Source: [Lactobacillus] rogosae
GTDB lineage: Bacteria > Bacillota > Clostridia > Lachnospirales > Lachnospiraceae
NCBI GenBank assembly: GCA_900112995.1
Contig: FONU01000025.1
Coordinates: 1-43,807 of the forward strand
Reading direction: 5' to 3'
DNA: 43,807 nucleotides
Positions 16,984 to 26,010 of the stretch are shown here, piece after piece. A program made the translations under genes and the position numbers. The notes beneath the pieces are model-generated. The model made no database searches. It had not been told where the DNA came from and worked only from the letters and a program-made list of their open reading frames with translations. Each line of letters opens with the position of its first letter. Within the stretch, counting starts at the first letter, position 1.

Positions 16984-18426
16984 CTAATTAGAAGATGTGG
17001 CTGTAGGCGTTGTTACCGTTGGCGTCTGTACAGTCGCAGTCTCACTTGTCTTTGTCATATCCGGAAACGCATATGTCATATCACCTGCTGTATTAGGTAT
17101 TGATATAGTATAGCTTACTGTATTATACCCAGATTGTGACAATGTTATAGTCTTGTTGCCACTTGATTTGCTAAATGAGCAGGGAACAACACCTATGTAT
17201 ACACTATCTACATACAAAGCCGCTCCTGATGGTGCTGTTATATTAACACTATAACCATTAGTAAGGCTCGCTGATGTCGTCTTTGCTGTTGTTGACGAGC
17301 TTGTACTTGTCATATCAATAACCTTAGTCTTGTAATCTGAATTAACCGTAAATGTCTCTGTATAAGTTTCATAATGGTTAGCCTGTAATGTAAGTGTATG
17401 AGAACCATATGTTAATGACACAGGCTTTGAGTAATCAACTTCACTTCCATCTATTGCCATAATTGCATTCTCTGGTGTAACTGAGAAGTTGATTGCACCC
17501 TTTTTAGCTGAAAGCTGCTTATATTCTGAGAAATCAAGCGTTGAAGTCGCATCTTTCTTAATAGTTACTTTCTTGGTTGCTGTCATATCTGCACTCTGAA
17601 GCTCAACATCATAAGTACCAACTCCGACAGTAAGCATCATATCCTGTGTAACACCATACAAAAGACTGCTTCCTAATGTCACATAACCACCTACAAATGC
17701 ATCTATTCCTGTCAGTTCCAGATATCCGTGCCCATTATCAACCGATATTGAGTACAGCTTATCATCAATTCCTCTTAACGTAAGTTCATCTTCCTTTACA
17801 ATCTGTGCAATGCTTATAAGATTACCTCCAGAGGTTACTACCGTATAATCCCTGTAATTAAGCGTAGTCTGTCCAATCACCACACTCTTAGAGCTTTCAT
17901 CAAGCTCTATATCCGTAACTGATGTCCTGCTCCACGCATTCTTTGAACCATATATCTTGGTTGCCTTGCCATATTTGTTGCAGTATACATCATATATCTC
18001 TCCGGGCTGTATCAATGTCGCCGCCTTAAGCTTTCCATAAGCATCCTGTATATCAGTACCACCTGTATACATTACTGAATATTCCGTTCCAGTTTCAACA
18101 TCAATAAAATGTATATTCTTAAGCGTGGTATCTATTGACGATACTATCCCCACTAGTGTTGCATTGTCACTGTTCCTGGCTATGTCTGTTACATTGCCCT
18201 TTTTCTTCGCTGGTGTAATTGAACTGCCCGGTACAATCGCTCCGTTACTTCCCGATGTTCCACAACCTGTCTGGCATATTATCATAATGGCAGTCATTAT
18301 AATAACTGCCATTCTCTTTACAACCGAATATGGCTTAACTATGTTAAACAGATGTGTCCTGCTTCTTGTAATACCACTTTCGTTCTTTGTTCTATTAGCT
18401 TTATTATATATAAATGTATGTTTCAT
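16984..18426 (-). CDS. Secreted or anchored PEGA-domain protein
   Basis: 480 residues. The first 38 are basic and polar, followed by a hydrophobic segment (MAVIIMTAIMIICQTGCGTS, about 39-58) that looks like a signal peptide or anchor. The Cys lacks a normal lipobox residue at -3. The middle (about 85-300) is beta-rich and unassigned. Two PEGA repeats follow: about 312-365 (INFSVTPENAIMAIDG, YGSHTLTLQANHY) and about 390-445 (NITAPSGAALYVDS, IPCSF-like turn, ITLSQSGY). PEGA domains are extracellular S-layer/wall-associated modules. AGGA is 8 nt before the ATG; an internal start at Met39 would remove the odd extension but has only a poor ribosome site. It lies between the CotS-like kinase (48 nt) and the aminotransferase, so a role in glycan attachment or export is inferred. 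Confidence 0.78.
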   Translation of the reverse strand: MKHTFIYNKANRTKNESGITRSRTHLFNIVKPYSVVKRMAVIIMTAIMIICQTGCGTSGSNGAIVPGSSITPAKKKGNVTDIARNSDNATLVGIVSSIDTTLKNIHFIDVETGTEYSVMYTGGTDIQDAYGKLKAATLIQPGEIYDVYCNKYGKATKIYGSKNAWSRTSVTDIELDESSKSVVIGQTTLNYRDYTVVTSGGNLISIAQIVKEDELTLRGIDDKLYSISVDNGHGYLELTGIDAFVGGYVTLGSSLLYGVTQDMMLTVGVGTYDVELQSADMTATKKVTIKKDATSTLDFSEYKQLSAKKGAINFSVTPENAIMAIDGSEVDYSKPVSLTYGSHTLTLQANHYETYTETFTVNSDYKTKVIDMTSTSSSTTAKTTSASLTNGYSVNITAPSGAALYVDSVYIGVVPCSFSKSSGNKTITLSQSGYNTVSYTISIPNTAGDMTYAFPDMTKTSETATVQTPTVTTPTATSSN

Positions 18427-18474
18427 TCCCTGTATCCTGATTATAATCGTTTATTGGCTATACCTATGGGAATT

Positions 18475-19524
18475 TTACCACACACAGCATATTTTATCAA
18501 TTAATTCTCTTCTTCTTTCATTCTGCTCAATAACCTTCCTTAGTTTATCTACATTTTTATCTGGAATCCACGATTTATTACTATTAATATACTGGTTAAT
18601 TATCTTCCAGAATTTCTCCGGATATGACAAAAGTGTCATAAGAAGTTCAAGCTCATTATCATCAAGAGGACATATTCTGTCATATTCATCAAGAAGCCTG
18701 TAGAACACACTATTTTCCCAGTTATACTTCTCCATAACTTTTCTTATGAACTGGTACAAATCACTAATCTGGCACTCATTCTTATATCTGTCAAAATTAA
18801 CAACATAAGTATCCTTTCCACCGATAAGCACATTATGGTAAGTATAGCTTCCATGCGAAATCTCTCCATTAACCGCCGCATCTAGAAGCCTCTCATCAAA
18901 TCTTTCGTCCATAAGCCTCTCGCTTGCATTGCACGCCTCCTCATAATAGTCACCGATATGCTTAAATGCCAGCTGCTCAAATGTCTGTCTGCCTTTTTTC
19001 TGCTTAAGATAATTGTATGCTTTCTTTAATTCCCTTGTGTGCTTCACATATGTCTTTCTTAGTGCTGTTTCCTTCCTGTTCTGGCATGCCTTAAGCTCTG
19101 CCTGTGCATACTCCTTGTACTCTGTCTCACCACATGGATTAATCTTAAGCTCGCTTCCAGCCTCCCTTAACGCCATATGAAGATACGCCATCATACTCAC
19201 CGCTCTGCACATATCCCCCATATCCTTTACATCACTTTCCTTCGCATCAAACCAGTCTTTTAAAATATATCTTCTGCCGTCCTCATCCTGCGACACAAGC
19301 TGTCCCTCATTATTTCTTACATATGTATCTGTATTGCCAAATCCCGCTGATTTTAATATCTGTGTAATATTATTCTCCCTCTCATAATACTTGTCAGGCT
19401 TCTCACACTGGGTAAAAAGCTTATACCCCTGTCCAGTTGCAATAATAATACCGCCCCTGCCTCTTATCATACGGTTAATGCTGATATTATATTGTTCTAA
19501 CACCTTTTCTGATTTCTCATTCAC
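18475..19524 (-). CDS. CotS-family kinase-like protein (aminoglycoside phosphotransferase fold)
   Basis: 349 residues. The fold of the APH/choline-kinase superfamily is visible as a short N-lobe (GGIIIATGQGYKLF), a helical middle and the catalytic loop HGSYTYHNVLI (about 222-232). The usual HGD Asp is Ser here, although Asn is kept. NFDRYK (about 242) stands where the metal Asp lies. This is the pattern of Bacillus spore-coat CotS/CotI/YutH proteins. An upstream TTG at 19539 is open, but GGAGG 8 nt before GTG 19524 sets the start. It heads the polysaccharide operon, so it may phosphorylate a sugar or surface glycan. The altered loop leaves catalysis in doubt. Confidence 0.78.
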   Translation of the reverse strand: MNEKSEKVLEQYNISINRMIRGRGGIIIATGQGYKLFTQCEKPDKYYERENNITQILKSAGFGNTDTYVRNNEGQLVSQDEDGRRYILKDWFDAKESDVKDMGDMCRAVSMMAYLHMALREAGSELKINPCGETEYKEYAQAELKACQNRKETALRKTYVKHTRELKKAYNYLKQKKGRQTFEQLAFKHIGDYYEEACNASERLMDERFDERLLDAAVNGEISHGSYTYHNVLIGGKDTYVVNFDRYKNECQISDLYQFIRKVMEKYNWENSVFYRLLDEYDRICPLDDNELELLMTLLSYPEKFWKIINQYINSNKSWIPDKNVDKLRKVIEQNERRRELIDKICCVW

Positions 19525-19732
19525 GAATATACCCTCCAATCCAACTAGGCCTACTTATCATATGCATGTGTTCAATAAAAAATGCTTTGCCATTCAGTGA
19601 CAAACATAGTTTTTTTTGTTAAAATTATGGGCAGTAATAATGCGAACTATTGCAAATTTTATATAGCCAAATAACAGATTTAAAGATTTAAAAATGAAAT
19701 CAAAATAATAATTTAAAGATTGGTAATTAAGT

Positions 19733-20989
19733 ATGGATTATAGTAATTTTAAAATTGATATGCCTAATGACGTTGAATTTATAATCAACACAATTAAAAG
19801 CCACGGCCATCAGGCTTATGCTGTAGGTGGCTGTGTCCGCGATTCTATTATGGGACTCACTCCTAATGACTGGGATATAACAACCTCTGCACTCCCTTCC
19901 GATATCAAAGAATATTTCAACAAGACAATTGATACCGGAATTGAACACGGCACAGTAACAGTTATGTTGCACAATGTTGGATATGAGGTTACAACCTACA
20001 GAATTGACGGCGAGTACAAAGACGGCAGACACCCATCTTCTGTTGAATTCTCCGACAGGCTGACAGACGATTTATGCAGACGTGATTTTACAATAAATGC
20101 TATGGCTTACAATAATATAACTGGGCTTGTCGATGAATATGGCGGAATAGACGATATTAATAACCGCATAATAAAATGCGTTGGCAACCCAATTGAGCGT
20201 TTTACAGAAGATGCTTTAAGAATGATGAGAGCCATAAGATTTTCTGCACAGCTTGGCTTTACCATTGAACCGGATACATTTAAGGCTATTGAAAAGCTTA
20301 ACCGCAATATAGATAAAGTCAGTATGGAACGTGTATGCGTAGAACTTAAGAAGACTCTTTTATCAGATAACCCTGATTATTGCAGTCTTTATGCAACAAC
20401 AGGTCTTTTTAATAATATTCTGCCTGTAATAGCAGATAATCTTACCGGCAGATATGCCAAGAAGCTGCTTCTTACCTGCAAATATACTGATAATGAGCTT
20501 CCACTTAGATTAGCCGCAATTCTTTTTGTATGCTCACCTGATGAGGCAAGAACAGCTTTAAGAAATCTTAGAATGGATAACAAGACTATTGATACTGTTG
20601 TAAAGATATTAACATACACCCCGCTTCACATTGATGAAACTGAACCTGCTGTAAGGGAAGCACTTCATCAGTGTGGACGTGACATTTTTATGTTAGTAAT
20701 AAGATTACAGCGTGCTTCTATTAAAGCAAGTGAAGAGATTACATTTATAAGTAACCCTGCCAAGTATAACCATCTGAATAAATTACAGCGTATGGCAGAT
20801 GATATACTTGAAAGAGGTGACTGCTTTACAATAAAAGACCTTGATATAACAGGAGTTGACCTTATCGAATATGGTCTTAAGGGTGCAGAAATCGGCAATA
20901 CACTTAATACACTGCTTGATATTGTAATTGAGAACCCTAAGCTTAATGATAAGGCTACTTTAATTGCACTTCTTGATAATTTAAAGTAG
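19733..20989 (+). CDS. cca: CCA tRNA nucleotidyltransferase
   Basis: 418 residues, class II poly(A) polymerase/CCA-adding enzyme. AVGGCVRDSIMG (about 30-41) is the flexible loop and phosphate-binding strand, and DWDITTSA (about 46-53) holds the two metal-binding Asp. RRDFTINAMAY and RMMRAIRFSAQLGF follow, then a helical tail. It adds or repairs the 3' CCA of tRNAs, needed here because the window's tRNA genes do not encode CCA. It is the only plus-strand gene in the window, divergent from the CotS-like gene with a 208-nt gap. The ribosome site is weak (GGTAATTAAG before ATG). The 3' end is convergent with oleate hydratase across a shared terminator. Confidence 0.95.
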   Translation: MDYSNFKIDMPNDVEFIINTIKSHGHQAYAVGGCVRDSIMGLTPNDWDITTSALPSDIKEYFNKTIDTGIEHGTVTVMLHNVGYEVTTYRIDGEYKDGRHPSSVEFSDRLTDDLCRRDFTINAMAYNNITGLVDEYGGIDDINNRIIKCVGNPIERFTEDALRMMRAIRFSAQLGFTIEPDTFKAIEKLNRNIDKVSMERVCVELKKTLLSDNPDYCSLYATTGLFNNILPVIADNLTGRYAKKLLLTCKYTDNELPLRLAAILFVCSPDEARTALRNLRMDNKTIDTVVKILTYTPLHIDETEPAVREALHQCGRDIFMLVIRLQRASIKASEEITFISNPAKYNHLNKLQRMADDILERGDCFTIKDLDITGVDLIEYGLKGAEIGNTLNTLLDIVIENPKLNDKATLIALLDNLK

Positions 20990-21027
20990 TCATATGTGCA
21001 CCAATCACAGGTGCTTTCCTAATACAT

Positions 21028-21083
21028 AAAAAGGCTCAGCCCTAGCTGCTGGAATTATCCATCAGCTTGAGGCTGAGCTTTTT
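21028..21083. terminator. Bidirectional terminator between cca and oleate hydratase
   Basis: GCTCAGCC (21034-21041) pairs perfectly with GGCTGAGC (21071-21078), with AAAAAG before and TTTTT after, so it works in both directions. The 29-nt interior has a second small stem, AGCTG with CAGCT. It lies 45 nt after the cca stop. Confidence 0.85.
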
Positions 21084-21208
21084 ATATGACAAATATTTTT
21101 GATATTCTGTATATAGCACAACAGTTTCCTGCACTATTTTAAAATGCTGCATTTTTAAACACTATGTTATCTTAAAACATCGTATTTATCAGACAACTAT
21201 CGCTTATA

Positions 21209-23197
21209 TTAATACTTCATATAATCCTTAATAACATTATGGTCTTTAAGAACCTTTTCAATTACAGTTCCCTTTATCCTTCTAAGTAGTGGTTTCTTAA
21301 TGTTATCAAGCACGCCAGGAAGTTCTATTTCAAGAGGTGACTTGCCGTCCATAAGCTTAACTGAAGCATCTAAGAGATCTCTTACATCATATACGCTTCC
21401 CCATACTTCTGGAACGCCCCTGTCTACGCCAAGAAGTCCGTATACAGCCTCCATAGCTGTTCTTACTGAATATTCTGTTGTGAATATAGTATCTCTTGGT
21501 GTCTCAGCAAACTGTCCAAGGAATGCAAAGTTCACACAGCCATCTGGTATAACGTCTGGTCTGTCACCTTTTCTTCTTGGCATAAAGAATGCTGTGATAT
21601 AAGGCATCATCGTAGGTGTTGTATTGCAGTGGTTCTTAGCAAGTTCATCTATTTCATCTACTGGTATTCCAATATGGTATAACCACTCTGCTGTAATCTC
21701 TTGACCAGTACACTCTTTCATAGGCTTCTTGACATAATCACCAGCTACATCTGTAAATAAGCTGTATACCCATACGCATACTTCATCTTTCTTCTGTTCC
21801 TTGAACTGTCCCTGTCTGTTAATTGTCCAGCTAAGAAGCCAGCTTGAATCCTTACAGCTTACGATACCGCCTGTAACAACATTTCCTGTTCTAGGGTCTC
21901 TTTTACATATCTTCTTAATATGATCGATAATCTTTTCATCACTTGTTGTAACTGTAGCTGACTCCCAGTTAGACTTAGATACATTGCCACAGAACTTTTC
22001 TGGGTGTCCAAATGATGGATCCTGCTTTGCAATATTCTTCCAAAGACTCCAGCAGCCGCTTGTTCTTACCTCTGCATCTCCTACAGGTGCGTGAGTATGG
22101 TCACCATAGATTGTACTCTCTGTACAGCTTCCGTTAGTTACAAACACAAGGTCATTCTCTGTAAGCTCAATTGTTTCTTCCTTACCCTTGACATTGCACT
22201 CTATTGTCCTGGCAATCTTCTTGCCATCCTTGAACTCAAATATAACATTTTCCACCCTTGTATTGAACTGGAACTTAACACCTGCTGCCTCAAGATACTT
22301 CTGCATAGGCAGGATAAGTGATTCATACTGGTTATACTTAGTGAATTTGAGTGCTGAGAAATCTGGAAGTCCGCCTATATGATGAATAAATCTCTGGATA
22401 TAAAGCTTCATCTCTAACGCACTGTGCCAGTTCTCAAATGCAAACATTGTTCTCCAGTAGAGCCAGAAATCCGAGTCAAACACTTCTTCATCAAAGAAAT
22501 CCTCAATCTTCTTGTCATACAAATCTTCATCTTTAGTGAAGAACAATTTCATTATCTCCATACAGCCCTTCTGGCTTAAATTGAATTTGCCATCTGTATG
22601 TGCATCTTCACCCTGATTAACTGTTGCCCTGCAAAGTGAATAGTTAGGGTCGTGCTTATTAAGCCAATAATACTCATCAAGCACTGATGCACCCGGCTTC
22701 TCTAATGATGGAATACTTCTGAACAAATCCCAAAGGCACTCAAAATGATTCTCCATCTCTCTACCGCCACGCATTACATACCCTCTTGTTGGATCATTAA
22801 TGCCATCGCACGCACCACCAGCTATATCCATAGCTTCAAGAATGTGAATATGGCTTCCCTTCATCTGTCCATCTCTTACAAGGAAACAAGCTGCTGCAAG
22901 TGAGGCAAGTCCGCTACCTACAATATATGCTGACTTAGCATCAACGCCCTCTGGCTTTTCTGGTCTTGCAAATGCTTCATAATTACCATTTGAGTAATAT
23001 ATACCCTTGCTGTTCTTATCATATTTACCACGCTCAGTATTTCTGTACTGCTCGTATTCTTTCTTCTGTATTTCTTTTATCTCTTTCTTCTCTGTACCGT
23101 TCTTATTCTTTGCATTAATAGCCGCAACTCCTGCTCCTACTGCAAGGAGTGCTGCTCCCGCCTTTAATGTCCTGCTTCCGATTGACTTCTTACTCAT
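21209..23197 (-). CDS. ohyA: Oleate hydratase (myosin-cross-reactive-antigen family)
   Basis: 662 residues. It adds water to the cis-9 double bond of unsaturated fatty acids, making 10-hydroxy acids, with FAD bound structurally (EC 4.2.1.53 family). The dinucleotide loop GSGLASLAAACFL is near residue 90; RGGREMENHFECLWD (about 140) carries the acidic residue tied to catalysis; FAFENWHSALEMKLY and GGLPDFSALKFTKYNQYES are family signatures. An added N-terminus (about 1-75) has a hydrophobic Ala/Gly segment (KAGAALLAVGAGVAAINA) that may tether the enzyme to membrane, then a Lys/Glu-rich linker. GGAG is 7 nt before the ATG. It is the last gene of the TetR module, 34 nt after the radical SAM gene. 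Confidence 0.95.
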   Translation of the reverse strand: MSKKSIGSRTLKAGAALLAVGAGVAAINAKNKNGTEKKEIKEIQKKEYEQYRNTERGKYDKNSKGIYYSNGNYEAFARPEKPEGVDAKSAYIVGSGLASLAAACFLVRDGQMKGSHIHILEAMDIAGGACDGINDPTRGYVMRGGREMENHFECLWDLFRSIPSLEKPGASVLDEYYWLNKHDPNYSLCRATVNQGEDAHTDGKFNLSQKGCMEIMKLFFTKDEDLYDKKIEDFFDEEVFDSDFWLYWRTMFAFENWHSALEMKLYIQRFIHHIGGLPDFSALKFTKYNQYESLILPMQKYLEAAGVKFQFNTRVENVIFEFKDGKKIARTIECNVKGKEETIELTENDLVFVTNGSCTESTIYGDHTHAPVGDAEVRTSGCWSLWKNIAKQDPSFGHPEKFCGNVSKSNWESATVTTSDEKIIDHIKKICKRDPRTGNVVTGGIVSCKDSSWLLSWTINRQGQFKEQKKDEVCVWVYSLFTDVAGDYVKKPMKECTGQEITAEWLYHIGIPVDEIDELAKNHCNTTPTMMPYITAFFMPRRKGDRPDVIPDGCVNFAFLGQFAETPRDTIFTTEYSVRTAMEAVYGLLGVDRGVPEVWGSVYDVRDLLDASVKLMDGKSPLEIELPGVLDNIKKPLLRRIKGTVIEKVLKDHNVIKDYMKY

Positions 23198-23231
23198 AAG
23201 CTTCTCCTTTCACATATCTGCTGACCTGCAA

Positions 23232-24629
23232 TCAACAATGTCCATAATTCTCATAGCTACTCTTCTTTACAGGAGTTTCACTCCATATCTTATCAGCATA
23301 TGGCTTCCACGCATTGGCATATGGAACACATTTGCTGCAAAGATGCTCTGCTGTCTCTGGCGACTGTAAATCTGTTGATTTAGCACCTGTTTCCTTGACC
23401 ATTTTCTGTAAAATCTCAGGATTTTCAAGCATAGGACAAGGTCTTAAATGATTCTTATTAAATGGCTGGTTCTTTCTATACGCCATAAATAATGGCTGGT
23501 TAAGTATCTCAAGTAATGTATTAGTTCTTATATTCGCACCTGAATAATGAATAAATACACAAGGCTCTGCATCACCATTTGCATTAATGTGGAAATAGTT
23601 TCTTCCGCCTGCTATACAGCCACCAACGAACTCACCATCATTCTGGAAATCAAATGTAAATAAGCCCTGTCCTGTTGTAAGACTTCTTATCTGTCTTATG
23701 CGGTCTTTCATATATATTCTCTGCTCTGGTGTTGGAAGCAATTCAACTGAAGCATCATTTCCAACTGGCATATAATGGAAATACATTGCATAACGGCAGC
23801 CCTTATCTACCATAAGCTGTATGAATTCATCACTTGTTACTGTTTCTGTATTCTTAGATGTGTAGCATATTGAAGTACCGAATACAAGACCATTTTTCTT
23901 TAAAAGATCCATTGCATTCATAACCTTGCCATATACGCCATCGCCACGTCTTAAGTCATTGACTGCTTCAAATCCCTCAAGACTTATTGCAAGATAAAGA
24001 TTGCCTACTCTTTTCATCTCCTGACAAAATGCTTCATCAACAAGTGTTCCATTAGTAAATGAAAGAAATGCACAGTCATTATGCTTCTCACATAACTTTA
24101 TTATGTCGCTCTTTCTTACAAGTGGTTCACCGCCTGTAAACATATAAAGATATATTCCTAACTCCTTGCCCTGTGTTACAACACTGTCCATTTCGTCAAA
24201 TGTAAGATTAAGCCTGTTGCCATATTCTGCCGCCCAGCAGCCTGTACAATGAAGGTTGCAGGCACTTGTAGGATCCATAAGAATGAGCCAAGGAACATTA
24301 CAGTTATACTTTTCTCTCATCTTTCTTATTGTCTTAGTTCCATTTAAGAATGCCTCAAATCCAAGATTAAGCACCATAGTCTTTAATACGCCAGGGTCTA
24401 TCTCATCTAATGCCTTATTAATATACTTATTAAGTGCACTGTCCTTATCTTTGATTTTCTTTCTCACGCTGTCAAAATCAACATCAAGCTTCTCACCATC
24501 CATATATTTTTCCATAAAATCGACAAGCTTTAATATCTCTTTTTCTCTATCTTTATCAAGATTTTTAATAACAACATCTGCTGCTTTTCCTACGGCTACT
24601 CTTCCTGCTTTATGTGTAATTGTTCCCAT
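23232..24629 (-). CDS. Radical SAM protein with C-terminal SPASM-like cysteines
   Basis: 465 residues. DPTSACNLHCTGCWAAEYG (about 117-135) supplies the CxxxCxxC motif for the 4Fe-4S cluster; FTGGEPLVR is the GGE SAM-binding motif; and LAISLEGFEAVND fits the barrel. The C-terminal third has CIAGG, CVFIH, CPM and CSKC, enough for one or two auxiliary Fe-S clusters. The N-terminal 110 residues are helical and unassigned. TTG 24638 abuts AGGAG, so ATG 24629, 9 nt from it, is chosen. It is sandwiched between a DUF308 protein and oleate hydratase. The substrate is unknown; a role in fatty-acid or membrane-lipid modification is inferred only from position. Confidence 0.88.
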   Translation of the reverse strand: MGTITHKAGRVAVGKAADVVIKNLDKDREKEILKLVDFMEKYMDGEKLDVDFDSVRKKIKDKDSALNKYINKALDEIDPGVLKTMVLNLGFEAFLNGTKTIRKMREKYNCNVPWLILMDPTSACNLHCTGCWAAEYGNRLNLTFDEMDSVVTQGKELGIYLYMFTGGEPLVRKSDIIKLCEKHNDCAFLSFTNGTLVDEAFCQEMKRVGNLYLAISLEGFEAVNDLRRGDGVYGKVMNAMDLLKKNGLVFGTSICYTSKNTETVTSDEFIQLMVDKGCRYAMYFHYMPVGNDASVELLPTPEQRIYMKDRIRQIRSLTTGQGLFTFDFQNDGEFVGGCIAGGRNYFHINANGDAEPCVFIHYSGANIRTNTLLEILNQPLFMAYRKNQPFNKNHLRPCPMLENPEILQKMVKETGAKSTDLQSPETAEHLCSKCVPYANAWKPYADKIWSETPVKKSSYENYGHC

Positions 24630-24743
24630 TTTTTTCAACTCCTGTCGCTTTTAATTTCTTCTTTATTGTATAAACTCTTATGATCTGTATTAATTATTTA
24701 TTAATATTCCAATTGTTAACTACTGCGTTAATTATCTATATAA

Positions 24744-25292
24744 TCACTGCCTTAATGCTTTGTCTGTCTTAACCGTATCTATCACGATAACAAGATTAAG
24801 AATTCCATCCATACACAGATTAAGCCCTATAAGCCTTACCATAAGCCTTGTTGTCTCACCCGGCATTAATATAAGCAATATGCCAATCGCAGCTACAATA
24901 ACTGCCAGTATAAGCATCAGCCACCAGCGGCTTATTCCAAATCTTTTGGAATCTATAGATGTCTGTATTTTAAATGTCGCATCTACAAGCATTACAATTC
25001 CTATACAGGTTGATAACAACTGCACCACTCTTGCTGTCCTGCACACAAATACAATTCCCACAATTGCAATAACTATACCAAGTGCCAGATCGAACTGGAA
25101 TGCAAGCTGGTAAGCATCTTTTGCAAAATATCCCATAATCTTGACTGCGCCGTATATTATCATATATATCCCGAATATTATACACACAACATCTAACGCA
25201 ATTCCCGGTGCTATAAGAAGTACAGCCCCAACAAGAATAAGACATATTGTAAGAATACTGTACATATTCTTAAAGTTCTTTATGCCATTCAT
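24744..25292 (-). CDS. DUF308/HdeD-like membrane protein
   Basis: 182 residues with about six membrane helices in pairs, each pair holding the HdeD/DUF308 pattern: LILVGAVLLIAPGIALDVVCIIFGIYMIIYGA near the start, and LAVIVAAIGILLILMPGETT in the third repeat. HdeD is an acid-stress membrane protein in enterics; the function here is unknown. AGGAGG lies 7 nt before the ATG. It is the first gene after the TetR gene's 3' hairpin and is followed by the radical SAM gene after 114 nt. This suggests a membrane-stress response together with oleate hydratase. Confidence 0.82.
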   Translation of the reverse strand: MNGIKNFKNMYSILTICLILVGAVLLIAPGIALDVVCIIFGIYMIIYGAVKIMGYFAKDAYQLAFQFDLALGIVIAIVGIVFVCRTARVVQLLSTCIGIVMLVDATFKIQTSIDSKRFGISRWWLMLILAVIVAAIGILLILMPGETTRLMVRLIGLNLCMDGILNLVIVIDTVKTDKALRQ

Positions 25293-25327
25293 AATGCTGC
25301 CTCCTTTCTTAAATATCTTTGTGAATT

Positions 25328-25365
25328 CTTTAACTTAAAGTTAGGATAACTCATTTTCATATCAA
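25328..25365 (-). promoter_or_regulatory. Possible promoter with overlapping palindromic operator for the DUF308/rSAM/oleate hydratase operon
   Basis: On the minus strand TTGATA (25360-25365) with a 16-nt spacer leads to a weak -10, TAACTT. The 13-bp palindrome CTTTAA-C-TTAAAG (25328-25340) overlaps the -10 and start region, a normal place for a TetR-type operator. Ownership by the adjacent TetR gene is a guess. Confidence 0.35.
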
Positions 25366-25371
25366 TTAATA

Positions 25372-25425
25372 CAGACAGATTGAGGGAAGTGTACCTAAAT
25401 TCGTACACTTCCCTCAATCTGTCTG
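25372..25425. repeat. 23-bp perfect inverted repeat between tetR and the DUF308 gene
   Basis: The arms 25372-25394 and 25403-25425 (beginning CAGACAGATTGAGGG) are perfectly complementary around the 8-nt loop CTAAATTC. Outer blocks TCATTTTCA (25351-25359) and TGAAAATGA (25424-25432) also match, separated on the left by 12 nt. There is no T-run on either side, so a classical terminator is unlikely despite its place 21 nt after the tetR stop. Confidence 0.85.
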
Positions 25426-25446
25426 AAAATGAAATTTTTATAAATG

Positions 25447-26010
25447 TTAGTTACTATTTGCTTTAGCTTTTGAAATCATAACTGGAAGTGTTGCATCTAT
25501 TGACTCAGAAATTCTTGCTATAAAATGCTCAAAATCAGCCTGCATACCACTTTCTATCCATTTATATGTACTTCCGATTATCGCATAGCCATAAAAATAC
25601 GACATGAATTCCAGATCCTTTTCTGAGATATTCTCGCCCTCACTCTTAGCCGCAATATAACTTCTTACTACCTCAGCGGTCATCTTTTCAAGATAATTGG
25701 TAATAATATCGCGGTTCCTGGAATTATAGACGTGTATCACAACGTCCTTATACTCCACAAGTATCGCCGCAGCCCTGCTGTACTCCTCATAAAATGAACC
25801 ATTACTTCCAGCTTCTCTTAAATTCTTCTCAATCTCTTCCATAAATATGTTATTGAGAACATCGTATATATCCTTAAAATAATAATAAAATGTGTTTCTG
25901 TTAATTTCACACTCATCACATATATCTTTAACCGTAACTTTATCAACTGATTTCTGCTTTAGTAATTTTAAAAGGCTTAACATTATAGCTCTTTTTGTAA
26001 ATTTAGCCAT
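25447..26010 (-). CDS. TetR-family transcriptional regulator
   Basis: 187 residues. The N-terminal helix-turn-helix reads VTVKDICDECEINRNTFYYYFKDIYDVL (about 29-56), with the FYYYF recognition end typical of TetR proteins. The helical C-terminal ligand domain is not classifiable by eye. The frame opens at GTG 26028. ATG 26010 (MAKFTKRA) is preferred because it matches usual TetR starts, though GAGG is 12 nt away, so the start is uncertain. It lies upstream of, and co-directional with, DUF308, radical SAM and oleate hydratase. A fatty-acid-responsive repressor would make sense but is not shown by sequence. Confidence 0.88.
   Translation of the reverse strand: MAKFTKRAIMLSLLKLLKQKSVDKVTVKDICDECEINRNTFYYYFKDIYDVLNNIFMEEIEKNLREAGSNGSFYEEYSRAAAILVEYKDVVIHVYNSRNRDIITNYLEKMTAEVVRSYIAAKSEGENISEKDLEFMSYFYGYAIIGSTYKWIESGMQADFEHFIARISESIDATLPVMISKAKANSN

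Noticed and set aside
19540-19600. CATATGATA as a sporulation sigma -10 before the CotS-like gene
   Set aside because: It resembles a SigK -10, but no fitting -35 was found at the right distance, so it is too weak to annotate.
19727-20032. Minus-strand frame overlapping the start of cca
   Set aside because: It is antisense to the conserved nucleotidyltransferase motifs and has no family features.
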